Positions 1 to 8,496 of a stretch of DNA of 64,000 bases are shown here, one piece after another. Under the pieces are notes generated by a model, which was given only the letters and a program-made list of their open reading frames with translations, did not search any database and was not told the DNA's origin. Both the position numbers and the translations under genes were made by a program. How positions within the stretch are numbered: position 1 is the first letter of the stretch; each line of letters opens with the position of its first letter. Source of the stretch: Photobacterium chitinilyticum (GTDB lineage: Bacteria; Pseudomonadota; Gammaproteobacteria; Enterobacterales; Vibrionaceae); assembly GCF_004104355.1 (NCBI RefSeq), contig NZ_RJLM01000001.1:124001-188000 (forward strand), written 5' to 3'.

Positions 1-305
1 CCATTGCTGATGGCGAACGTTTTCATGTGAAACGCCTAACGGTAAAGCCTGGCGAGAAAACTGCAACTCAGATGCATTATCACCGTGCTGAGCATTGGGT
101 GGTGGTATCTGGTACTGCAAGAGTACAGAATGGTGACAAGACATTCGTGGTTGGTGAAAATGAATCGACCTATATTCCGATTGGAGTGCCACATGCCATT
201 GAAAACCCGGGTAAGGTGCCGTTAGTGCTTATTGAAGTTCGTTCAGGTTCATATCTGGAAGAGGATGACGTGGTACGGGTTGAGAATTACGGTATTGGGT
301 ATTGA
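1..305 (+). CDS. manC: Mannose-1-phosphate guanylyltransferase / mannose-6-phosphate isomerase, C-terminal part
   Basis: The reading frame is open from the first bases, so only the last 100 or so residues are present and the gene starts outside the window. This stretch is the cupin (type II phosphomannose isomerase) domain that ends ManC/CpsB proteins. The cues are [28 protein letters not shown] (metal-binding histidines), [16 protein letters not shown] and [16 protein letters not shown]. ManC makes GDP-mannose from mannose-1-phosphate and GTP. It stops four bases before the start of manB, so the two are almost surely cotranscribed. The GTG at 27 is internal and is not the real start. Family assignment is confident; the nucleotidyltransferase half cannot be checked. 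Confidence 0.93.
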   Translation, partial: IADGERFHVKRLTVKPGEKTATQMHYHRAEHWVVVSGTARVQNGDKTFVVGENESTYIPIGVPHAIENPGKVPLVLIEVRSGSYLEEDDVVRVENYGIGY

Positions 306-309
306 GAAA

Positions 310-1680
310 ATGAACATAAAAAGATTAACTTGCTTTAAAGCTTATGATATTCGAGGTCAGCTAGGTAACGAGCTGAACAACGATATTGCCTATCGAATTG
401 GCCGTGCTTTTGGTCAGCAGCTGCAAGCGGAAAGCGTGGTCGTGGGAGGTGATGTTAGGCTGACATCCGAAGAGCTTAAACAATGTCTTGCCGAAGGTTT
501 AATGGACGCCGGTGTTGATGTGATTGATATCGGTATGACAGGCACTGAAGAAATATACTTTGCCACAAAGCATCTAGGTGTGGATGGTGGGGTAGAAGTC
601 ACGGCGAGTCATAATCCTATGGATTACAACGGGATGAAGTTAGTTCGTGAAGATGCCAAGCCGATCAGTGGTGATACTGGTCTGCGCGATATTCAAGCTT
701 TGGCTGAAGAGAATAATTTCCCAGCAGTAATTAAGCGTGGAAAGCTGACTAAGCAGTCGAACTTAGTGCCTTATGTCGATCACCTGATGACCTACATTAC
801 CCCTGATAACATTAAACCAATGAAGCTCGTAGTAAATTCGGGTAACGGTGCGGCGGGTCATGTTATTGATGAAATTGAACTGCGCTTTAAAGCGTTAAAC
901 ATACCCGTTGAATTTATCAAAGTTCATCATGATGCAGATGGTAATTTTCCTAATGGTATTCCAAATCCACTGCTACCTGAGTGTCGAGCCGATACCGCTA
1001 ATGCGGTGATTGCCCATCAAGCGGATATGGGTATTGCCTGGGATGGTGACTTTGACCGTTGTTTCCTATTTGATGAAAACGGCGAGTTTATTGAAGGATA
1101 CTATATCGTTGGTTTGCTTGCCGAAGCTTTTCTGCAAAAAGATCCTGGCGCAAAAATTATCCATGATCCTCGATTAAGCTGGAATACAATCGATGTAGTA
1201 GAAGCCACCGGTGGTAAGCCAGTAATGTCTAAGACTGGGCATGCCTTTATCAAAGAACGCATGCGCAAGGAGGATGCGGTATACGGTGGTGAAATGAGTG
1301 CTCACCATTACTTCCGAGATTTTGCATACTGTGACAGTGGTATGATCCCATGGTTACTTGTGACAGAGCTTCTTTGTGTGAAAGGGTTAGCTTTATCGGA
1401 GACCGTCAAGGCTAGGATTGAAGCTTATCCGTCTTCTGGCGAAATTAACTCTAAGATAGAGAATCCTGCAGAGGCAATAGCTCGTGTGCGCGCTGCTTAT
1501 GAGCCTGAAGCGAAAGTCGTTGATGAGACAGATGGTATCTCGCTTGAGTATGAAAATTGGCGATTTAATCTTCGTTCGTCGAACACAGAGCCTGTTGTGA
1601 GGCTAAACGTTGAATCTAAGAGTAATATTGCTTTGATGAAGCAGAAAACTAAAGATATTTTAGAAATTCTTCGTTCTTAA
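310..1680 (+). CDS. manB: Phosphomannomutase ManB/CpsG
   Basis: Converts mannose-6-phosphate to mannose-1-phosphate for GDP-mannose synthesis in the cytoplasm. I take the ATG at 310 (456 aa), because the protein then begins with [13 protein letters not shown] as family members do. An in-frame ATG at 232 lies inside manC and is less likely. Visible motifs are the catalytic phosphoserine loop [13 protein letters not shown], the metal loop DGDFDR, the sugar-binding [13 protein letters not shown] and the phosphate-binding [14 protein letters not shown] near the C-terminus, so all four active-site elements are intact. Length matches the CpsG family. It follows manC directly and is closed by a good hairpin at 1697, so this is the end of a GDP-mannose operon whose earlier genes lie off the left edge. 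Confidence 0.95.
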   Translation: MNIKRLTCFKAYDIRGQLGNELNNDIAYRIGRAFGQQLQAESVVVGGDVRLTSEELKQCLAEGLMDAGVDVIDIGMTGTEEIYFATKHLGVDGGVEVTASHNPMDYNGMKLVREDAKPISGDTGLRDIQALAEENNFPAVIKRGKLTKQSNLVPYVDHLMTYITPDNIKPMKLVVNSGNGAAGHVIDEIELRFKALNIPVEFIKVHHDADGNFPNGIPNPLLPECRADTANAVIAHQADMGIAWDGDFDRCFLFDENGEFIEGYYIVGLLAEAFLQKDPGAKIIHDPRLSWNTIDVVEATGGKPVMSKTGHAFIKERMRKEDAVYGGEMSAHHYFRDFAYCDSGMIPWLLVTELLCVKGLALSETVKARIEAYPSSGEINSKIENPAEAIARVRAAYEPEAKVVDETDGISLEYENWRFNLRSSNTEPVVRLNVESKSNIALMKQKTKDILEILRS

Positions 1681-1696
1681 TGAGTATTGAATTGAT

Positions 1697-1721
1697 GGCT
1701 GCCAATTAGGCAGCCTGTTTT
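1697..1721 (+). terminator. Rho-independent terminator after manB
   Basis: A perfect 7-bp GC-rich stem (GGCTGCC / GGCAGCC, loop AATTA) is followed by a T-rich run. It sits 17 bases after the manB stop and just upstream of the GTG of the next glycosyltransferase gene, so it may be leaky. Confidence 0.75.
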
Positions 1722-1732
1722 GTAGGTGTGTT

Positions 1733-2500
1733 GTGAAAGTATCAATAATTACTGTTTGTTATAATTCAGAAAAGACTATTGAAGATACGTTGAAATCGGT
1801 ACAAGGGCAAACCTATACTGATATCGAGTATATTGTTGTTGATGGATTGTCAACTGATAAGACCAATGAGATCATTGCACAATATTCTGATGTCGTATCT
1901 GTTCATATCTCTGAAAAAGATAACGGTTTGTATGATGCAATGAATAAAGGTATTAATCTTGCGTCAGGCGATGTTGTTGGTATCTTGAATTCAGATGATA
2001 TTTTCTCTTCCTCTCAAAGTGTAGAGAAAATAATGTCAGGGTTTGTTTCAAAAGAGATTGATGCAGTATATTCTGATTTGGTTTATGTGGCTGAAAATGA
2101 CCTCAATAAGATATCTCGTCTATATAGTTCGAAGGTATTTAAAAAGTCCCTGATTAAGCTTGGTATCATGCTGCCTCATCCTACATTTTATGTTAAGAAA
2201 AAGGCTTATGATAACTTGGGATTATATAAAACAAATTATCGTGTGGCTGCTGATTTTGAATTAATTGCTCGTTTTATATCAAGTGGTGTCACGGCAAAAC
2301 GGATACCTGAGATAACGGTTAAAATGCGAGAGGGAGGAATCAGTTCAAGTGGCTTATTATGGCGCATACATCAAAATTTTGAAATAGTCAGAGCGTGTCG
2401 GGAAAATGGTATTAGAACTAATATTTTTCTTGTGATGTTAAAGCTTCCTTATAAACTTGCTACGTTAATGACAAGATGGTTTGTGAAGGTGCCAGCATGA
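1733..2500 (+). CDS. Family 2 glycosyltransferase
   Basis: A 255-residue GT-A fold transferase. The N-terminus MKVSIITVCYNSEKTIEDTL is typical of GT2. It is followed by the nucleotide-binding acidic VVDGLSTDKT, by DNGLYDAMNKGINLASGD, and by a DxD-like NSDD at about residues 85-88. This layout resembles WcaE-type transferases that add one sugar to a lipid-linked oligosaccharide at the inner face of the cytoplasmic membrane. No transmembrane segment is obvious. Start is GTG at 1733. The stop overlaps the ATG of the next gene (ATGA at 2497), so the two are translationally coupled. Donor and acceptor sugars cannot be read from the sequence. Confidence 0.85.
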   Translation: MKVSIITVCYNSEKTIEDTLKSVQGQTYTDIEYIVVDGLSTDKTNEIIAQYSDVVSVHISEKDNGLYDAMNKGINLASGDVVGILNSDDIFSSSQSVEKIMSGFVSKEIDAVYSDLVYVAENDLNKISRLYSSKVFKKSLIKLGIMLPHPTFYVKKKAYDNLGLYKTNYRVAADFELIARFISSGVTAKRIPEITVKMREGGISSSGLLWRIHQNFEIVRACRENGIRTNIFLVMLKLPYKLATLMTRWFVKVPA

Positions 2501-3402
2501 GTGTTTTGCTAACTGGCGCTACAGGATTTGTTGGCCGCGCTTTTTACCAGGCTTATAAGGGCGATACAACGTGTGTAGTCCGTCACGGAGAAAAGCATTG
2601 TTTCAACAGCTTTTTCGAGATTGAGAGCCTTCATTCAGCAACTGAGTGGGAGGGGGCGTTCAATTCAGAAGTCGAAGCGGTCATTCATCTAGCAGGATTG
2701 GCTCATAGCAACACTTTTACCGACAAGGATTTTTTTCAAGTAAACACTGAAGGAACGTTACACCTTGCTCGTGAGGCGGCAAAAGCTGGTGTGAAGCGTT
2801 TTGTCTTTGTTAGCTCTATTGGTGTAAATGCTGTCGGTACTTCTGGAACAGCAATTGATGAAATGGCGGATGCTAAACCTCATAATAGCTATGCTGAGTC
2901 AAAGCATCTAGCTGAACAGGGGTTGATGCAAATTGCTGAAGAAACCGGATTAGAAGTTGTAATTGTCCGCCCAACGCTTGTCTATGGCGATGGTGCACCA
3001 GGAAATTTTGGTAGTTTAGTAAGACTTATAAAGAATGTTTTTGTTCTACCATTTGGTCTATGTCGTAATAAGCGTAGCTTTATCTCAGTTGATAACCTTT
3101 CTAGTTTCTTATATACCTGCGCAAAGCACCCGAAGGCTGCTGGTGAAACATTTGTAATTTCAGACGGTATCTCCGTGTCAATAGAAGAATTTACCAGCCA
3201 AATAGGTAGAGGCTTGGGTAAGTCTATAATTCAACTGCCTATTCCCACTTGGCTAATGCTGATGGCTGCAAAAATGATAGGCAAATCCTCTCAAGCTAAT
3301 CAATTATTGGGCGATTTAGATGTAGACTCATCGAAGGCTCAGAAACTGCTTGACTGGGAACCATTAGAAACCATGGAACAAGCCATGGAAAAATTAAAAT
3401 AA
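2497..3402 (+). CDS. NAD(P)-dependent sugar epimerase/reductase (WbpV/WreQ-like)
   Basis: Extended short-chain dehydrogenase acting on a nucleotide sugar. The ATG at 2497 gives 301 aa, overlaps the previous stop, and places the Rossmann glycine motif LLTGATGFVG at the very N-terminus; a start at 2476 would add seven odd residues. The catalytic pair is present as SSIGVN and Y-AES-K (NSYAESKHLAEQ), and RPTLVYGDGAPGN is the usual substrate loop. The neighbours are a short sugar-1-phosphate transferase and a WbpM-like 4,6-dehydratase, the same trio as WreQ/WreU/WreV of Rhizobium etli. The best guess is therefore reduction of UDP-4-keto-6-deoxy-GlcNAc to UDP-QuiNAc. A C4 epimerase role is the main alternative. 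Confidence 0.8.
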   Translation: MSVLLTGATGFVGRAFYQAYKGDTTCVVRHGEKHCFNSFFEIESLHSATEWEGAFNSEVEAVIHLAGLAHSNTFTDKDFFQVNTEGTLHLAREAAKAGVKRFVFVSSIGVNAVGTSGTAIDEMADAKPHNSYAESKHLAEQGLMQIAEETGLEVVIVRPTLVYGDGAPGNFGSLVRLIKNVFVLPFGLCRNKRSFISVDNLSSFLYTCAKHPKAAGETFVISDGISVSIEEFTSQIGRGLGKSIIQLPIPTWLMLMAAKMIGKSSQANQLLGDLDVDSSKAQKLLDWEPLETMEQAMEKLK

Positions 3403-3413
3403 TAGAGAAAGTT

Positions 3414-3962
3414 ATGATTCGTATTTTAGATTTTATTCTTGCATTTGTTGGCCTATGTGTGACCTTTCCAATTTTACTTGTTGTTATTGTTCTGGGGTTA
3501 TTTGATACTGGTGCACCAATCTTTCTCCAAACTCGAGTTGGAAAAAACAAGAAACCATTTACACTGATTAAGTTACGAACAATGTCAGTAGATACAAAGT
3601 CAGTTGCTAGTCACTTAGCGAGTACGGCATCTATAACACCTTTAGGCGGTTTTCTTCGAAAAACAAAAATTGATGAACTACCACAGTTAGTTAATGTGTT
3701 AAAGGGTGAAATGAGCTTTGTTGGACCGAGGCCAAACTTGTTTAACCAAGAAGAACTCATTGTGGAGCGTGATAAGCTAAATATTTATGATGCTCTGCCG
3801 GGCATTACTGGCCTTGCTCAGGTTAACGAAATTGATATGTCCACGCCAAAATTACTAGCAGAAACAGATAAGAAGATGCTGAAGACTATGACGGTTTATA
3901 ATTACTTTAAGTATATTATTCTAACAGGGGTGGGTAAAGGGGCTGGTGACCGCGTTAAATGA
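3414..3962 (+). CDS. Short polyprenyl-phosphate sugar-1-phosphate transferase (PglC/WreU type)
   Basis: A 182-residue monotopic phosphoglycosyl transferase (PF02397). One hydrophobic re-entrant helix at residues 4-28 is followed by the cytoplasmic catalytic core. Signature motifs are QTRVGKNKKPFTLIKLRTM, RKTKIDELPQLVNVLKGEMS (the catalytic Asp-Glu pair) and FVGPRPNL. It lacks the four-helix N-terminal bundle of WbaP/WcaJ enzymes, so it is the minimal PglC form. Such enzymes place the first sugar phosphate on undecaprenyl phosphate. With the reductase upstream and the dehydratase downstream, QuiNAc-1-P is the likely substrate (inference). The start 12 bases after the previous stop fits a single operon. 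Confidence 0.88.
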   Translation: MIRILDFILAFVGLCVTFPILLVVIVLGLFDTGAPIFLQTRVGKNKKPFTLIKLRTMSVDTKSVASHLASTASITPLGGFLRKTKIDELPQLVNVLKGEMSFVGPRPNLFNQEELIVERDKLNIYDALPGITGLAQVNEIDMSTPKLLAETDKKMLKTMTVYNYFKYIILTGVGKGAGDRVK

Positions 3963-4077
3963 AGTAAGCTCTTTGTCATGTAGTGCTTTATCTTGCTTGG
4001 TTGCTTGATTATACTACATGCTATTTTATGTTTGTAAGACATTTTTGTCTTTGTGTGGTAAATTTTGCTGAGGTTCT

Positions 4078-6024
4078 ATGTCTTACCTTGATTATATTTT
4101 CTCAATCCCCCGTCCTGCCAAGCGTTTGATTAGTACTGCATTTGATACCCTTTTTATCGCAATGGCATTTTGGGGAGCGTTCTGGACTCGCTTTGGAGAC
4201 CTAGGCTATTTTGCTGATTCTAGATACTGGCAGGTGCTTGGTATCTTAGTTGTATCTACGTTGTTTCTTTTTATTAAAGTAGGGTTGTATCGGGCGATTC
4301 TACGATATTTAAGTGTACATGCGCTGCTCACCATCGTTATCAGTGTCATCTTATCTTCCCTTTTCTTGGCGTTGTCTGCATATTTTTCGCACACCGTTAT
4401 CCCCCGCTCAATACCTGTTATCTATGGTACATACTTGGTGGCTTTATGTGGTGGCTCTCGGCTACTGGTTCGTATCCTGGTATCTCAGAGCAATACTAAG
4501 AGGAAGCCGAGGGTACTTATCTACGGTGCAGGTGCGTCGGGACGTCAGTTGAGTAACTTATTACGTCAAGGTGATGAGTATCATCCTGTTGCCTTTCTCG
4601 ATGATGATAGAAAACTTCAGAGTACAGTTGTACATGGCTTGACGGTTTATCACCCAAAGCATTTAAAAAGGCTATTCAAGAAAACTCATGTAGAAAAAAT
4701 CTTACTGGCAATGCCGAGTGCTACTCGTGCCGAGCGTAAAGCGATTATTTCTTCATTAGTTCAACTACAGGTCGAAGTGCTATCTATTCCCAACCTAGCC
4801 GATATCGTTAATGGTTCAGCAAGCATTGATCAATTATGTGACGTGCCGATTGAAGATTTGCTCGGCCGAGATTGTGTTGCACCTCAACCTGAATTGCTAG
4901 AAGCCAATATTAAAAACAAAGTGGTGATGGTAACAGGTGCTGGTGGTTCAATTGGATCTGAGCTTTGTCGTCAAATAGTTCTGCAGAAGCCTAAAGCTCT
5001 GGTGTTGTTTGAATTATCCGAATTTGGTTTGTACATGATTGATAAAGAGTTATCAGAGTTCGTACAAACTGAAGGCCTAGAAGTAGAGATTATCCCTCTT
5101 CTCGGTTCTGTACAGCGTCAAAATCGGTTAGTTATGACTATGCAAAGCTTTAAGGTGCAAACGCTCTATCATGCAGCAGCCTATAAGCATGTTCCGCTGG
5201 TGGAGTACAACGTAGTTGAAGGCGTTCGAAATAATGTCTTTGGTACATACTATACTGCATTAGCTGCAATTGAAGCTGGTGTTGAATCTTTTGTTTTGAT
5301 ATCAACAGATAAAGCCGTGCGGCCTACCAATGTGATGGGGACAACAAAACGCCTTGCAGAGTTGGCTTTGCAATCATTAGCGGCAGAGAATACCGGTACC
5401 CGTTTCTGTATGGTACGTTTTGGTAATGTGCTCGGTTCTTCCGGTTCTGTGATCCCACTGTTTAAGAGACAAATTGCTGCCGGTGGTCCGGTTACTGTTA
5501 CGCACCCCGATATTATTCGTTATTTTATGACAATCCCAGAGGCTGCCCAGTTAGTGATTCAAGCTGGAGCTATGGGCAAGGGTGGCGATGTTTTTGTCCT
5601 TGATATGGGGGAGCCTGTGAAGATTGTTGATTTGGCTAAAAACCTTATTCAGCTATCAGGGCTTGAAGTCATGTCAGATGATAAGTTAAATGGTGATATA
5701 GAGATTAACTATACAGGTCTTCGCCCTGGTGAGAAGTTATTTGAAGAACTATTGATTGGCGACAACGTCGGCAAGACTGAACATGAACGTATTATGACTG
5801 CGAATGAGATATTTCTTTCGTATGAAGACTTGAAAGTGGTACTAACAAAGTTAGACGAGGCTTGTCATAAATTTGAGCATGAAAAGATCCGCCAGATTCT
5901 ATTGGATACCCCAACAGGCTTTAATCCCACGGATGGTATTGGTGATTTGGTGTGGCATGCAACCACGACTAGTAAACAAGGCATGAAGAAAGTAGGATCT
6001 AGAGTCGTTAACTGTGATGTCTAA
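4078..6024 (+). CDS. Membrane nucleotide-sugar 4,6-dehydratase (WbpM/CapD family)
   Basis: A 648-residue WbpM-type protein. Four hydrophobic segments fill roughly residues 15-125, then come an accessory Rossmann domain (LIYGAGASGRQLSNLL, about 148-165) and the catalytic extended SDR domain (VTGAGGSIGSELC, about 285-297). The catalytic region reads STDKAVRPTNVMGTTKR, with Met in place of the usual Tyr of YxxxK, a known trait of large WbpM homologues. The enzyme converts UDP-GlcNAc to UDP-4-keto-6-deoxy-GlcNAc, precursor of QuiNAc or FucNAc. The ATG is preceded by a GAGG site. It is the last intact gene of the left cluster before a decayed rml operon. Confidence 0.92.
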   Translation: MSYLDYIFSIPRPAKRLISTAFDTLFIAMAFWGAFWTRFGDLGYFADSRYWQVLGILVVSTLFLFIKVGLYRAILRYLSVHALLTIVISVILSSLFLALSAYFSHTVIPRSIPVIYGTYLVALCGGSRLLVRILVSQSNTKRKPRVLIYGAGASGRQLSNLLRQGDEYHPVAFLDDDRKLQSTVVHGLTVYHPKHLKRLFKKTHVEKILLAMPSATRAERKAIISSLVQLQVEVLSIPNLADIVNGSASIDQLCDVPIEDLLGRDCVAPQPELLEANIKNKVVMVTGAGGSIGSELCRQIVLQKPKALVLFELSEFGLYMIDKELSEFVQTEGLEVEIIPLLGSVQRQNRLVMTMQSFKVQTLYHAAAYKHVPLVEYNVVEGVRNNVFGTYYTALAAIEAGVESFVLISTDKAVRPTNVMGTTKRLAELALQSLAAENTGTRFCMVRFGNVLGSSGSVIPLFKRQIAAGGPVTVTHPDIIRYFMTIPEAAQLVIQAGAMGKGGDVFVLDMGEPVKIVDLAKNLIQLSGLEVMSDDKLNGDIEINYTGLRPGEKLFEELLIGDNVGKTEHERIMTANEIFLSYEDLKVVLTKLDEACHKFEHEKIRQILLDTPTGFNPTDGIGDLVWHATTTSKQGMKKVGSRVVNCDV

Positions 6025-6168
6025 CTCTTATTGAACAGCTCTATATAATGAGCCTTCTATTTTTTGATATGAGTTTAATGCGTTATTAAAATGATAAAAG
6101 GAAGCTTTTGCGAGGGTTAGGCTTATATGTTCATGCGGTTTCCGTGAACTTTTTTGAGTATCAATTGA

Positions 6169-6213
6169 AACATCAAAGCTCAGGCATTTCCTCAATGCTT
6201 GAGCTTTGATGTT
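6169..6213. terminator. Long inverted repeat, probable terminator after the wbpM-like gene
   Basis: Two 20-base arms (6169-6188 and 6194-6213) pair with one G-T wobble around a TCCTC loop. No strong T-run follows, so it may act as a bidirectional or Rho-assisted terminator or simply be a stable cruciform. It lies between the dehydratase stop and the rfbB remnant. Confidence 0.6.
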
Positions 6214-6252
6214 GATAAATCAACGTTTTATGAAAAGTAAAAAGGAGCCATT

Positions 6253-6283
6253 GTGAAAATTCTCGTTACCGGTGGTGCCGGTT
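6253..6283 (+). pseudogene. 5' remnant of a second rfbB (dTDP-glucose 4,6-dehydratase)
   Basis: A GTG start with a good AAAGGAG site opens a frame encoding KILVTGGAG. It matches, codon for codon with silent changes, the beginning of the intact rfbB at 18756. Homology stops abruptly after the GGT codon, where the sequence turns into CAGGG, the first bases of the adjacent insertion-sequence remnant. Only about ten codons survive and the frame soon ends. Together with the rfbD tail at 6926 and the intact rfbC at 6954, it marks the two ends of a former rfbBADC operon. Confidence 0.8.
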
Positions 6284-6925
6284 CAGGGAAAATTCATGTA
6301 CATGCCCATGCTTAAAGGGTTCATGGTCTAGTGAGCTCTCAATTTTTTAAATTAATTAGTTAGTACCATCACATAACAATCAATTCGCCGATGATCAATT
6401 TGTAGATCATTTTGAGTGTTTTAGGCGACTTAGAATTTGATTGGCCAGAGCTGAAAACAATGGGTATCGTGGTTTCGATTAGACAAGAAGAAGCCGTGGC
6501 GAAAGAGTCGGAATTTTCGGTTAGATACTACATCAGCTCGAAAAGCCTAAGCGCTAAATAATTGTTAAATGTCACGCGTTCACATTGGTTGGTTGAATCG
6601 ATGCATTGGACGCTAGATACCGCTTTTGGTGAAGATGCTAGCCGAAAACGAGCAGAGGAAAGTGCAGAGAACTTCGCAAGGATCAGACAGATATGCTGAA
6701 AAGTGAAACAAGCTTGAAAGCGAGTATTCAACACAAAAGAGCGATGTGTGCGATGGATTCTGAGTACCTTTTGAAGGTTCTGGGAAGCCTTTATTGAGGG
6801 AATGTTCATGATTTTTCCGTGCCGCTTATCCGACACCTGCGAAAAGACCGACAAACTCTCGTTTGAACTGCACAAAAATTAATGCACAGTTTGGCATTCT
6901 GGCAAGCGACTGACAACTGACCCTG
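6284..6925 (+). mobile_element. Decayed ISAs1-family insertion sequence
   Basis: The segment runs from CAGGG at 6284 to CCCTG at 6921-6925. It breaks rfbB-like sequence on the left and rfbD-like sequence on the right, so these are taken as the element ends. Beyond the five terminal bases the inverted repeats match poorly, and no target duplication is visible, as expected if an IS-linked deletion removed the neighbouring genes. Inside is an internally deleted transposase frame with several stops (see 6391). At about 640 bp it is roughly half the size of a complete ISAs1 element. Confidence 0.7.
6391..6797 (+). pseudogene. ISAs1-family transposase, internally deleted and nonsense-mutated
   Basis: One frame begins with an ATG at 6391, has a TAG five codons in, then reads into the C-terminal part of an ISAs1 transposase. 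From 6442 it encodes WPELKTMGIV, SVRYYISS, RSHWLVESMHWTLD and AFGEDASRKR, followed by ENFARIRQIC. These correspond to the conserved RYYISSL and HWxIENxLHWxLDVxFxED blocks of the family. In-frame stops lie at 6403 and 6559, with further ones downstream. The central catalytic region is missing, so the gene is dead. Identification rests on recognising these blocks, not on a database search. Confidence 0.8.
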
Positions 6926-6949
6926 AAGAATATTCAAGCATATAAGTGA
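6926..6949 (+). pseudogene. 3' remnant of a second rfbD (dTDP-4-dehydrorhamnose reductase)
   Basis: Immediately after the IS end the bases encode K-N-I-Q-A-Y-K-stop. This lines up with the N-N-I-K-A-Y-V-G-stop at the end of the intact rfbD (21595-21618). The stop is followed within a few bases by rfbC in both places. The match is short but its position is exactly what a deleted rfbBADC operon predicts. Confidence 0.65.
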
Positions 6950-6953
6950 TCAT

Positions 6954-7496
6954 ATGAAAGTTATCGATACTAAAATTCCGGATGTAAAAATTATTGAACC
7001 AACAGTCTTTGGTGATGACCGTGGTTTCTTTATGGAAACGTGGCGTCAAGATAGGTTTGATGAGCTTGTTGTAAAACGGACTTTTGTTCAAGAAAACCAC
7101 TCTAAATCACTAAAAGGGGTTTTGCGAGGCTTACATTATCAGACCGAAAATACACAAGGTAAGTTGGTCCGCGTAGTGTCTGGTAAAATATTCGATGTAG
7201 CTGTGGATATTAGAAAAGAATCACCAACACTTGGGCAGTGGGTTGGGGTTGAACTATCAGAAGACAATAAGCGTCAATTGTGGATTCCTGAAGGCTTTGC
7301 TCACGGTTTTTATGTCATTAGTAATGAAGCTGAATTTGTTTATAAATGTACAGATTATTATAACCCGCAGGCTGAAGTATCGGTTCGTTGGGATGATCCA
7401 GTATTGAATATTACATGGCCGTTAAAAGGGGCTGATCCACTACTATCTCACAAAGACGCTAAAGGCGTTTTTTTTGAAGATATTAAGTACCTATAA
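6954..7496 (+). CDS. rfbC: dTDP-4-dehydrorhamnose 3,5-epimerase (orphan copy)
   Basis: A 180-residue RmlC cupin that epimerises C3 and C5 of dTDP-4-keto-6-deoxyglucose. The active-site His lies in LRGLHYQ (H61), with GKLVRVVSGKIFDVAVD and the QLWIPEGFAHGFYV block following. The protein is full length and closely related to the second RmlC at 21622, differing mostly near the C-terminus. It stands just after the scar of the lost rfbBAD genes, so it may be a leftover that still works, with its own or read-through transcription. The intact rfbBADC operon 12 kb away would make it redundant. Confidence 0.95.
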   Translation: MKVIDTKIPDVKIIEPTVFGDDRGFFMETWRQDRFDELVVKRTFVQENHSKSLKGVLRGLHYQTENTQGKLVRVVSGKIFDVAVDIRKESPTLGQWVGVELSEDNKRQLWIPEGFAHGFYVISNEAEFVYKCTDYYNPQAEVSVRWDDPVLNITWPLKGADPLLSHKDAKGVFFEDIKYL

Positions 7497-7563
7497 TTGA
7501 CAAAGATATGAATTTATCATTATTTGTTTTACTTTTATGATTAGCGATTGCCATTGATAGAAA

Positions 7564-8091
7564 ATGTTTAACACTGAAGATTTAATTTCAATTTTTAATC
7601 GCACCTTTCTCAATTCATATAACACCGAGCTCTTGCTCGGTGGTGACGAGCCAGTCTACTTACCAGCTAGCGAAGGTTATAAAAAACACCGAATTATCTT
7701 CGCTCGAGGTTATTTTGCATCGGCCTTACATGAGATTGCCCATTGGTGTATAGCTGGACCCAAGCGACGGCTGCTTGAAGATTATGGTTATTGGTATGAA
7801 CCGGATGGACGCACAGCAGACGTACAGGCTGAGTTTGAAAAGGTAGAGATCAAGCCCCAGGCAGTAGAATGGATCTTATCAGCAAGCTGTGGTTTTCGGT
7901 TTCAGGTTAGCTGTGATAACCTGAGCGGCAACTGTGAACCGGACAGAGTTGGTTTCACTAACAAGGTAAGAGAGCAAGTGCTTATTTATCTAGAGCAAGG
8001 GATGCCGGAGCGAACAAAGGTATTGTCTGAGGCATTACGTGAGCATTACCAAATAGCTGTTTTGCTACCGGAGGATTTCTCAGAGCTTTAA
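7564..8091 (+). CDS. epmC: Elongation factor P hydroxylase EpmC (YfcM)
   Basis: A 175-residue member of the EpmC/YfcM family, which hydroxylates the beta-lysylated lysine of elongation factor P. The metal-binding HEIAHWCIAG motif (about residues 56-65) is intact, as are YGYWYEPDGR, KPQAVEWI and SCDNLSGNCEPDRV. Length agrees with the E. coli protein. yfcL follows, the standard enterobacterial and vibrio pairing, so this is native chromosome rather than part of the polysaccharide cluster. The start ATG at 7564 is chosen because the following residues, LISIFNRTF, match the family N-terminus. Confidence 0.92.
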   Translation: MFNTEDLISIFNRTFLNSYNTELLLGGDEPVYLPASEGYKKHRIIFARGYFASALHEIAHWCIAGPKRRLLEDYGYWYEPDGRTADVQAEFEKVEIKPQAVEWILSASCGFRFQVSCDNLSGNCEPDRVGFTNKVREQVLIYLEQGMPERTKVLSEALREHYQIAVLLPEDFSEL

Positions 8092-8159
8092 GGCACTTGG
8101 ACTAGTTAGTGAAAGAATTTATGATTCACAGGCACCAATTTTCAACAAAGAGTATAGTT

Positions 8160-8426
8160 ATGATCCAGCAATATGAAGAAAAGCTACTGAACCTGATTGA
8201 TCTGATGGTCGAAACCGCATCAGATGATGAACTTTTTGCTGGAGGCTATCTGCGTGGACATATCTCACTGTCAGCAGCTAACTGTGAAATGAATGGAGTC
8301 AGTACGATTGACGCGATGAACTCTGCTGTAGATATGAGCCTAGCCGAAGCTCAATCTGAGCTAAATCCTGCCGATCAGTTGATAGTTAAAGCAATGTGGG
8401 AACAGTTGCAACAGGGTACAATGTGA
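8160..8426 (+). CDS. yfcL: YfcL family protein
   Basis: A small acidic helical protein of unknown function. The ATG at 8160 (88 aa) is preferred over an in-frame GTG at 8109, because from there the protein aligns end to end with YfcL: IQQYEEKLLNLIDLMVETASDDELFAGGYLRGH followed by a helical tail ending in WEQLQQ. It directly follows epmC, as in E. coli. In E. coli the next gene on the other side is mnmC in convergent orientation; here that neighbour is displaced to 46-48 kb by the polysaccharide locus. Confidence 0.85.
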   Translation: MIQQYEEKLLNLIDLMVETASDDELFAGGYLRGHISLSAANCEMNGVSTIDAMNSAVDMSLAEAQSELNPADQLIVKAMWEQLQQGTM

Positions 8427-8459
8427 TTTTTTGATTTGCTTGTTGTTATAAGCAGTAAA

Positions 8460-8479
8460 GGCGCCATGGATATGGCGCC
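8460..8479. terminator. Hairpin between yfcL and the minus-strand small gene
   Basis: A perfect 8-bp stem (GGCGCCAT / ATGGCGCC) with a GGAT loop lies between convergent genes. There is no long T-run on either side, so it is a likely but weak bidirectional terminator. Confidence 0.55.
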
Positions 8480-8496
8480 ATATTAGTGCATTATAA

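Noticed and set aside
6528-6875. Minus-strand frame of 115 residues across the transposase remnant
   Set aside because: The opposite strand clearly encodes ISAs1 transposase blocks, so this open frame is a by-product.
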